Assembly: GCA_029050995.1 (NCBI GenBank)
Contig: JAIDLO010000046.1
Span: 1-10,649 of the forward strand
Reading direction: 5' to 3'
Length of the DNA: 10,649 bases
Origin: Eubacterium sp.
GTDB lineage: Bacteria > Bacillota > Clostridia > Oscillospirales > Acutalibacteraceae
Notes under the pieces: model-generated
Seen by the model: only the letters and a program-made list of their open reading frames with translations
What the model was told of the DNA's origin: nothing
Database searches by the model: none
Part shown: in pieces, positions 6,164 to 10,649 of the stretch
Position numbering within the stretch: position 1 is the stretch's first letter
How the letters are laid out: every line of letters begins with the position of its first letter
Position numbers and translations under genes: made by a program

Positions 6164-8371
6164 GTGGATATGATTAAATTAACAATTAACGGCAAGGAAG
6201 TTACTGCTTCCGCCGGCAGTACAATTCTTGAAGCTGCCAGACAGAACGGTATATACATTCCTACTCTCTGCTATGACGAGGCAGTTGAGGTTTACGGTGC
6301 ATGCGGTCTTTGCGTAGTTGAAGCTGAGGGAATTCCAAAGCTTCTGCGTTCATGCTCTGCAAAAGCCAGTGACGGCATGGTAATCAATACTGAAAGTGAC
6401 AGAGTTATTAAATCAAGAAAAATTGCTATGGAGCTTTTGATGTCAGCGCATGACGGCGACTGTATTGCTCCATGTCAGCTTGCATGTCCTGCAAATACAG
6501 ATTGTCAGGGCTATGTAGGTCTCATTGCCAACGGCGAGTTTGATGCAGCACTCAAGCTGATTAAAGAAACAAATCCTCTGCCGGCATCAATCGGCAGAGT
6601 TTGCCCGCATCCTTGTGAAAAGGCATGCAGACGCGGTAAGGTTGAAGAGCCTATCAATATTGCTCAACTCAAGTCTTTTGCCGCTGATCTTGACTTAAAG
6701 GGAGAAAGCTATCTGCCTGAATGTGCAGAAAGCACAGGCAAAAAGGTTGCAATTATCGGCGGCGGTCCTGCAGGTTTGACTGCGGCTATGTATCTTCGTA
6801 AATTAGGTCACGAGGTTACTGTTTTCGATATGATGGATAAAATGGGTGGTATGCTCAGATATGGTATTCCGCAGTATCGTTTGCCGAAAGAAGTTCTTGA
6901 TTCAGAAATCAAGCTTATTGAAAAAGCAGGTGTACGCCTTGTAAACAACTGTAAGCTTGGCAAAGATATCACTATTGATATGCTTAAAAAAGTAAATGAT
7001 GCGATTATTCTTGCTCCGGGTGCATGGAAATCAAGCCCTATGAGAGTTAAAGGGGAAGATACCCAGGGTGTATATGGTGGTATTGATTTTCTTCGCAGTG
7101 TAATACAGGGCAATCCTGTTGAAATAGGCGAAAAGGTTGCAGTATGCGGCGGTGGTAACACAGCAATGGATGCCTGCCGTACTGCTGTAAGACTTGGCGC
7201 AAAAGAGGTTTATGTAATTTACCGAAGAACTGAAAAGGAAATGCCTGCTGAAGAGATAGAAATTAAAGAGTCAAAAGAAGAGGGCGTAATATACAAATTC
7301 CTTACAAATCCTGTTGAAATTCATCAGGAAAACGGCAAGGTGTGCGGTATGACACTTCAGCTTATGGAGCTTGGCGAACCGGATGCATCAGGCAGAAGAC
7401 GACCTGTTGCCATTGAGGGCAAAACAGAGTATCTTCCTCTTGACAGCGTAATTATGGCTATCGGTCAGAAGCTTGATCCAACCGATTTCAGTGATGTTCA
7501 GCTTACAGATCGCGGTACAATCAGTGCTGATGAAGATAGTTTTATGACGAACCTTGAGGGTGTATTCGCTATCGGCGATGCTACAAACAAAGGTGCATCA
7601 ATTGCTATTGCCGCTATCGGCGAGGCTGACAGATGTGTTAAAGTTGTTGACGCTTATCTTAACGGAAAAGCTCTTGATTTCACTGTGCCATATATCAGCA
7701 AGCGTGATGAAGACAGAGTTGATGTAAGCGGCAAAGAGCCACAGGCAAGAACAGTTGCTCAGGTTCTTGATGCAGATGTAAGAAAGAATAATTTTGAAGA
7801 GGTTTCTCTTGGTTTAACTGAAGACGAGGCGAAAAAAGAGGCTCAGCGTTGTCTTGAGTGCGGATGCCGTGAATACTTTAAGTGCAGACTTCTCTCAGTA
7901 GCACAGAGATATGATATTAAGCCTGAACGCTTTGCAGGCGAAATGCCACAGAAATATACAAAGGATGGAAATGCATTTATCGAACGCAATACAGCAAAGT
8001 GTATTCTCTGCGGTCTTTGTGTGCGTTCCTGCAAAGAGGTTGTAGATATCAGTGCTATCGGACTCCTTGGCAGAGGCTTTAAAACAAGCGTATCACCTGC
8101 TTTTTCACTTCCTCTTGACCAGACAAAGTGCACAAATTGCGGTCTTTGCGTAAATCTTTGCCCTACAGGAGCACTTACAGAAAAATCTGCTCTTGCAAAG
8201 CAAGTTCCTCTTAATGAAGATTATTCTTATGAAAAGGTTACCATTGACGGCAGGGAATGCGAGCTTATTGTTACAAGATATAACGGCAAGGTGCTTCGTG
8301 CCGTTCCTAATGATGATAATGCAAGAAACTGCGGACTTTCACGCGAGGAATTAATTGCACTTGTAAAATAA
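6164..8371 (+). CDS. NuoG/HydA-type [2Fe-2S] + GltD/NfnL-type FAD-NADP(H) + ferredoxin fusion oxidoreductase
   Basis: A 735-residue cytoplasmic flavo-iron-sulfur protein. Domains in order: a plant-type [2Fe-2S] ferredoxin as in NuoG/HydA (1-80; C36, C47, C50, C64); a GltD-type N-terminal Fe-S region (96-165; C100, C104, C108, C114, C147, C151, C155); a two-dinucleotide oxidoreductase core (195-505) with the FAD motif GGGPAG (199-204), the pyridine-nucleotide motif GGGNTAMD (329-336), YRRTEKEMPA (R354/R355, NADP-type) and AIGDATNKG; a four-cysteine cluster (C563, C566, C568, C574); two [4Fe-4S] ferredoxin motifs (C613, C616, C619, C623; C656, C659, C662, C666); and a tail that looks like a decayed molybdopterin-enzyme Fe4S4 domain. 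It follows the NuoF-like gene after 13 bases. It probably replaces the hydrogenase subunit and links NADP(H) to the NuoEF-like pair and ferredoxin. The substrate is inferred, not shown. Related SfrB or YgfK-like roles are possible alternatives. Confidence 0.9.
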   Translation: MDMIKLTINGKEVTASAGSTILEAARQNGIYIPTLCYDEAVEVYGACGLCVVEAEGIPKLLRSCSAKASDGMVINTESDRVIKSRKIAMELLMSAHDGDCIAPCQLACPANTDCQGYVGLIANGEFDAALKLIKETNPLPASIGRVCPHPCEKACRRGKVEEPINIAQLKSFAADLDLKGESYLPECAESTGKKVAIIGGGPAGLTAAMYLRKLGHEVTVFDMMDKMGGMLRYGIPQYRLPKEVLDSEIKLIEKAGVRLVNNCKLGKDITIDMLKKVNDAIILAPGAWKSSPMRVKGEDTQGVYGGIDFLRSVIQGNPVEIGEKVAVCGGGNTAMDACRTAVRLGAKEVYVIYRRTEKEMPAEEIEIKESKEEGVIYKFLTNPVEIHQENGKVCGMTLQLMELGEPDASGRRRPVAIEGKTEYLPLDSVIMAIGQKLDPTDFSDVQLTDRGTISADEDSFMTNLEGVFAIGDATNKGASIAIAAIGEADRCVKVVDAYLNGKALDFTVPYISKRDEDRVDVSGKEPQARTVAQVLDADVRKNNFEEVSLGLTEDEAKKEAQRCLECGCREYFKCRLLSVAQRYDIKPERFAGEMPQKYTKDGNAFIERNTAKCILCGLCVRSCKEVVDISAIGLLGRGFKTSVSPAFSLPLDQTKCTNCGLCVNLCPTGALTEKSALAKQVPLNEDYSYEKVTIDGRECELIVTRYNGKVLRAVPNDDNARNCGLSREELIALVK

Positions 8372-8386
8372 AACATTAACATGCTG

Positions 8387-8416
8387 AAACAAGGCAGGGG
8401 AATCCCTGCTTTGTTT
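8387..8416 (+). terminator. intrinsic terminator of the redox operon
   Basis: A 13-bp stem (8387-8399 with 8404-8416, one G-T pair) has a GAAT loop, a GCAGGG/CCCTGC core and a TTTTATTTCTT tail. It begins 15 bases after the stop of the GltD-like gene, so the redox operon ends with three genes and no hydrogenase or formate dehydrogenase gene follows in the same transcript. Confidence 0.92.
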
Positions 8417-8454
8417 TATTTCTTACTGTTAAAATTTATGATAATCTATAAAAC

Positions 8455-8501
8455 AATAAATCCGAAACCTTGTACAAATTGGTAAAGGTTTCGGATTTAT
8501 T
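8455..8501 (-). terminator. 17-bp hairpin next to the partial tRNA copy
   Basis: A perfect 17-bp stem (8455-8471 with 8485-8501) has a 13-base loop. On the minus strand it stands just after the partial tRNA-Leu 3' end and is followed by GTTTTATAG, so it fits a terminator for minus-strand transcripts. It could also stop plus-strand read-through. It may be the original terminator of the tRNA gene before a rearrangement. Confidence 0.65.
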
Positions 8502-8504
8502 TTG

Positions 8505-8526
8505 TTTGGTGCGGGTAACAGGACTT
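8505..8526 (-). pseudogene. duplicated 3' end of tRNA-Leu
   Basis: These 22 bases are identical to 8622-8643. They comprise the CCA end, discriminator, 3' acceptor strand and part of the T-arm of the intact tRNA-Leu, in the same orientation and 117 bp away. Beyond 8526 the match to the tRNA stops abruptly, so there is no anticodon or D-arm. It is either the displaced tRNA 3' end left by site-specific integration or the remnant of a decayed tandem copy. Confidence 0.75.
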
Positions 8527-8568
8527 TCCTTTTGCTATCCAAAGATACACTAATTTTCAGAGCCTCGT

Positions 8569-8579
8569 GTTCAAGTCCT
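8569..8579 (+). repeat. inverted T-arm-like fragment
   Basis: GTTCAAGTCCT (11 bases) equals the T-arm of tRNA-Leu(UAG) but lies on the plus strand, opposite to the intact tRNA. Its AAGTCCT forms a 7-bp inverted repeat with AGGACTT (8520-8526) of the partial copy. It may be a further rearrangement remnant or chance. The stretch 8527-8588 holds no gene that I can see. Confidence 0.35.
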
Positions 8580-8588
8580 ATTGATAAA

Positions 8589-8624
8589 AAAATAGTAATC
8601 ACACAAAAGTGTAATTACTATTTT
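8589..8624 (-). terminator. intrinsic terminator of tRNA-Leu
   Basis: The stem pairs 8589-8604 with 8609-8624, with one mismatch and a four-base loop. Read on the minus strand it comes directly after the tRNA CCA end and is followed by a run of seven T. This is a compact tRNA terminator. Confidence 0.85.
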
Positions 8625-8706
8625 GGTGCGGGTAACAGGACTTGAACCTGCACGGTTTCCCACTAGATCCTAAATCTAGCGTGTCTGCCAATTCCACCAT
8701 ACCCGC
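8624..8706 (-). tRNA. trnL: tRNA-Leu, anticodon UAG
   Basis: An 83-base tRNA with an encoded CCA (8626-8624). The acceptor stem is GCGGGTA/TACCCGC, the D-arm contains GGTGGAATTGGCAGAC, and the anticodon stem-loop CTAGA-TTTAGGA-TCTAG gives anticodon TAG. A short class II variable arm (GGG/CCG-type) is followed by a T-arm with TTCAAGT. It decodes CUA and other CUN leucine codons. The sequence is close to the Bacillus tRNA-Leu(UAG) that I remember, although its variable arm is shorter. It has its own promoter and terminator, and its last 20 bases are repeated at 8507-8526. Confidence 0.97.
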
Positions 8707-8726
8707 ATATTCAATTAGCAAGTGAT

Positions 8727-8755
8727 ATGTTATCACAACACGCTTGAAATGTCAA
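8727..8755 (-). promoter_or_regulatory. promoter of tRNA-Leu
   Basis: On the minus strand, TTGACA (8755-8750) and TAACAT (8732-8727) are 17 bases apart, with the expected start about 14 bases before the mature tRNA. A 15-bp inverted repeat, GTGATA-TGT-TATCAC (8722-8736), covers the -10 box. The -35 box abuts that of the divergent promoter. Confidence 0.75.
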
Positions 8756-8772
8756 TTACATTATACTATAAT
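8744..8772 (+). promoter_or_regulatory. promoter of the membrane-protein/decarboxylase operon
   Basis: TTGAAA (8744-8749) and a perfect TATAAT (8767-8772) have a 17-bp spacer. The expected start is near 8779, only about 9 bases before ATG 8788, so the leader would be very short and begin at or next to the GGTGAG ribosome-binding-like sequence. Confidence 0.75.
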
Positions 8773-8787
8773 ATTCACGGTGAGTTT

Positions 8788-9354
8788 ATGAGGAAAACTT
8801 TGTTAATTATAACATCTGCTTTCGCAGTTGTATTTACTTTATGGTATCTGCATTTCGGCAGTTTAACGGAGAATAGCGGGGCTTTATCTGTTACAGGTAT
8901 TGAGCATCCTGTTTATTTTACAATTTGGGGTGTTTTAACCTTTGCAGGGATTTACGGCAATTTGATGTTTGCATACAAAAAATTGCTCCCGAAGCTTCAT
9001 TTTAAATACATATTTTTCGCATTATCTGCAATAGGTATGAGCTTAACGCTTTCCTGTGATTTTGATTATTCAATCTATATCCAATATGTGCTTCATTGTT
9101 TTGGTTCATTACTATTTTCAGTTTCAACAGGTACTTGCGTTTTTCTTCTGTTTTTCCTCAATTATAAAAGAAATAAAATGTTTTCGGTTTTTACAATTAT
9201 TATTGGATTTATTTTAATTGCAGATTTGATTTTACTTTTGATTTTCAAAGAAACGGCTTTGATAGAGTCTGTTCCTGTTTTATTTGCTCTTATCATATTG
9301 CCCGTACTTAATTTTACATCAATGTTTAAGGATAAAGAATATGCTTCACGATGA
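8788..9354 (+). CDS. six-span integral membrane protein, unknown function
   Basis: A 188-residue protein that I do not recognise. Six hydrophobic segments are visible at about 5-22, 42-63, 73-90, 97-124, 131-153 and 160-178, joined by short loops, with a basic C-terminal tail (FKDKEYASR) that should be cytoplasmic. No transporter signature or catalytic motif stands out. The ATG at 8788 is preferred because the frame upstream to 8722 crosses the promoter. The site before it is a modest GGTGAG (8779-8784). Its last 14 bases overlap the start of the decarboxylase-family gene, implying coupled expression. A role in handling the decarboxylase substrate or product is possible but is only a neighbourhood guess; six spans also fit many unrelated small membrane families. 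Confidence 0.8.
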   Translation: MRKTLLIITSAFAVVFTLWYLHFGSLTENSGALSVTGIEHPVYFTIWGVLTFAGIYGNLMFAYKKLLPKLHFKYIFFALSAIGMSLTLSCDFDYSIYIQYVLHCFGSLLFSVSTGTCVFLLFFLNYKRNKMFSVFTIIIGFILIADLILLLIFKETALIESVPVLFALIILPVLNFTSMFKDKEYASR

Positions 9355-10649
9355 TTTGAAAAAACTGAATAAGTATCCTTTTCATATGCCCGGGCATAAG
9401 AGAAATCCCGATTTCAACATCAATGGCAGCGAAATGGATATAACAGAGATTAAAGACTTTGATAATCTTCATGCTCCAAGCGGCTCAATCCTTGAAATTG
9501 AGGAAAGGCTTTCTGCATTATATCATTCTGAAAAATCTTTTATGCTTGTGAATGGTTCAACAGTTGGGCTTCTTGCTTCGGTTTTTGCTGTTACGGAGCA
9601 GAAGGATAAAATCATTGTTGCAAGAAACTGCCATAAAAGTGTCTATAATGCCTGCTACTTGCGGGAGCTTAATGTTGTTTATACTGAGCCTGAATATGAT
9701 GAGAAAAACGGCTTTTATACAGGAATCAAGCAATGCGAGCTTGATAAGGCAATAAAGAATAACCCTGATGCTAAGGCTGTAGTTTTAACCTCTCCAACCT
9801 ATGAGGGATATGTAAGTAATGTAAGTGCTGATATACCGATTATTGTTGACAGTGCGCACGGTGCTCATTTTGGTTTTGGCAATTTTCCCGAATATCCAAA
9901 AGGGGACATTGTTGTTTCAAGTCTGCATAAAACGCTTCCAAGCCTTACTCAAACAGCCGTTTTAAATGTTTACAATAATGCTTTAATTGATAAAGTGAAA
10001 ATGTATCTTGATATTTTTCAGACAACATCGCCAAGCTATGTGCTTATGAATTCTGTTTCAAAATGTGTTGCATTTCTTGAAAATTCAGAAAAGGCTTTTG
10101 CAGAATATGAAGCTATACTTGATGAATTTTATAAAACAAAGCTTGATAATCTTGAGATTGTTAAAACGGATGACAAAGGCAAACTTATCATTTCAACGGC
10201 AAAATGCAATATAAACGGCAATCAGCTTGCAGATTTACTAAGAGAAAAATATGCTATCGAATGTGAAATGGAAAGTATAAATTATATAATCCTAATGACC
10301 TCGGTTGCTGATACAAAAGAGGCATTTACTGCTCTTAAAAATGCTTTAGTTGAGATCGATAATTCACTTATAAAATGCGGTATTAATACAATCAAAAAGC
10401 CTGCCATTCCAAAGAAAATCTACAATAGTTTCGAGATAAAGAAAACAGAAAAGTTTTTTCTGGAAAATGCAGACGGTAAAGTGTCGGCAGAATACATTTT
10501 TGCTTATCCGCCCGATATTCCGATTCTTGTTCCCGGGGAAGAGATTACACAGGAAATCATATTCAATATAGCTGAAATGTATAAAAACAATATTAATATA
10601 ATAAGCGACAGTAATTTGCTTCCAAGCTATATATTGACAAAAGCAGATT
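9341..10649 (+). CDS. PLP-dependent Orn/Lys/Arg decarboxylase-family protein, C-terminus cut by window edge
   Basis: A fold-type I pyridoxal-phosphate enzyme of the Orn/Lys/Arg decarboxylase major-domain family (short YaaO/SpeA-like form). Seen: 436 full codons open to the window edge. Near the N-terminus is FHMPGHKRNP (14-23), with HAPSGSILEIEERLSALY (44-61) and NGSTVGLLA (71-79) further on. The PLP site is VDSAHGAH (169-176) and SSLHKT (193-198), in which K197 should form the Schiff base. TSPTYEGYVSN (150-160) is also conserved. Family members of this type are about 470-490 residues long, so only the C-terminal end is missing. ATG 9341 has AAGGA (9328-9332) 8 bases upstream and overlaps the membrane-protein gene by 14 bases. 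Substrate preference (lysine, arginine or ornithine) cannot be read from the sequence. In Firmicutes such genes often precede tmk/holB-type genes, which would lie outside the window. Confidence 0.92.
   Translation, partial: MLHDDLKKLNKYPFHMPGHKRNPDFNINGSEMDITEIKDFDNLHAPSGSILEIEERLSALYHSEKSFMLVNGSTVGLLASVFAVTEQKDKIIVARNCHKSVYNACYLRELNVVYTEPEYDEKNGFYTGIKQCELDKAIKNNPDAKAVVLTSPTYEGYVSNVSADIPIIVDSAHGAHFGFGNFPEYPKGDIVVSSLHKTLPSLTQTAVLNVYNNALIDKVKMYLDIFQTTSPSYVLMNSVSKCVAFLENSEKAFAEYEAILDEFYKTKLDNLEIVKTDDKGKLIISTAKCNINGNQLADLLREKYAIECEMESINYIILMTSVADTKEAFTALKNALVEIDNSLIKCGINTIKKPAIPKKIYNSFEIKKTEKFFLENADGKVSAEYIFAYPPDIPILVPGEEITQEIIFNIAEMYKNNINIISDSNLLPSYILTKAD

Noticed and set aside
3929..8371. A trimeric [FeFe]-hydrogenase operon (HydABC)
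   Set aside because: The NuoE- and NuoF-like subunits fit, but the third protein has no H-cluster motifs; it is a GltD-type flavoprotein, and a terminator follows it.
8507..8585. A complete second tRNA gene between the two tRNA 3' repeats
   Set aside because: No acceptor, anticodon or T-stem pairing can be formed on either strand; only the 3' end and an inverted T-arm piece are tRNA-like.
8722..8787. Upstream extension of the six-span membrane protein
   Set aside because: The extension runs through the divergent promoter elements, upstream of the predicted transcript start.
9552..9755. Small plus-strand open frame inside the decarboxylase gene
   Set aside because: It is out of frame within conserved PLP-enzyme coding sequence and has no start signal of its own.

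Overview
The window looks like a chromosomal segment of a low-GC, anaerobic Firmicute, most likely a gut-type clostridium (Oscillospiraceae/Ruminococcaceae-like). Reasons: A+T-rich DNA, strong GGAGG-type ribosome binding sites, TTGACA/TATAAT-type promoters with 17-bp spacers, a PadR/HAAS regulatory pair, a meso-diaminopimelate dehydrogenase, ferredoxin-rich NADH-linked redox subunits, and a tRNA-Leu(UAG) very like those of other Firmicutes. The genus is inference.

Layout. (1) 1-885, minus strand: meso-diaminopimelate D-dehydrogenase (ddh), cut at its C-terminus by the window edge, with its own promoter. (2) 1010-3773, plus strand: a three-gene operon made of a small PadR repressor, a HAAS-type five-span membrane protein with a large unrecognised outside domain, and a small single-span membrane-anchored acidic protein. 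Its promoter overlaps a twin palindrome that is probably the PadR operator, and it ends at a strong intrinsic terminator. (3) 3850-8416, plus strand: a three-gene flavin/iron-sulfur oxidoreductase operon with its own promoter and terminator. It encodes a NuoE-like [2Fe-2S] subunit, a NuoF-like NAD(H)/FMN/Fe-S subunit with a C-terminal ferredoxin domain, and a large fusion of a NuoG/HydA-type [2Fe-2S] domain, a GltD/NfnL-type FAD/NADP(H) module and ferredoxin clusters. No hydrogenase or molybdenum catalytic subunit accompanies it here. (4) 8455-8755, minus strand: tRNA-Leu(UAG) with promoter and terminator, followed by a second, isolated copy of only the tRNA 3' end with its own terminator-like hairpin, which resembles an integration or duplication scar. 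(5) 8744-10649, plus strand: a six-span membrane protein of unknown function overlapping by 14 bases a PLP-dependent Orn/Lys/Arg decarboxylase-family gene that runs off the window.

How the parts work together. The redox operon is the most interesting unit. Its architecture suggests a soluble complex linking NAD(H), NADP(H) and ferredoxin, possibly by flavin-based electron bifurcation of the HydBC-like type, with a GltD/NfnL-like NADP module in place of the hydrogenase domain. The PadR/HAAS operon looks like a self-regulated envelope-sensing unit. The tRNA and membrane-protein promoters are divergent, with abutting -35 boxes. I saw no intact mobile element, CRISPR array, riboswitch or rRNA.
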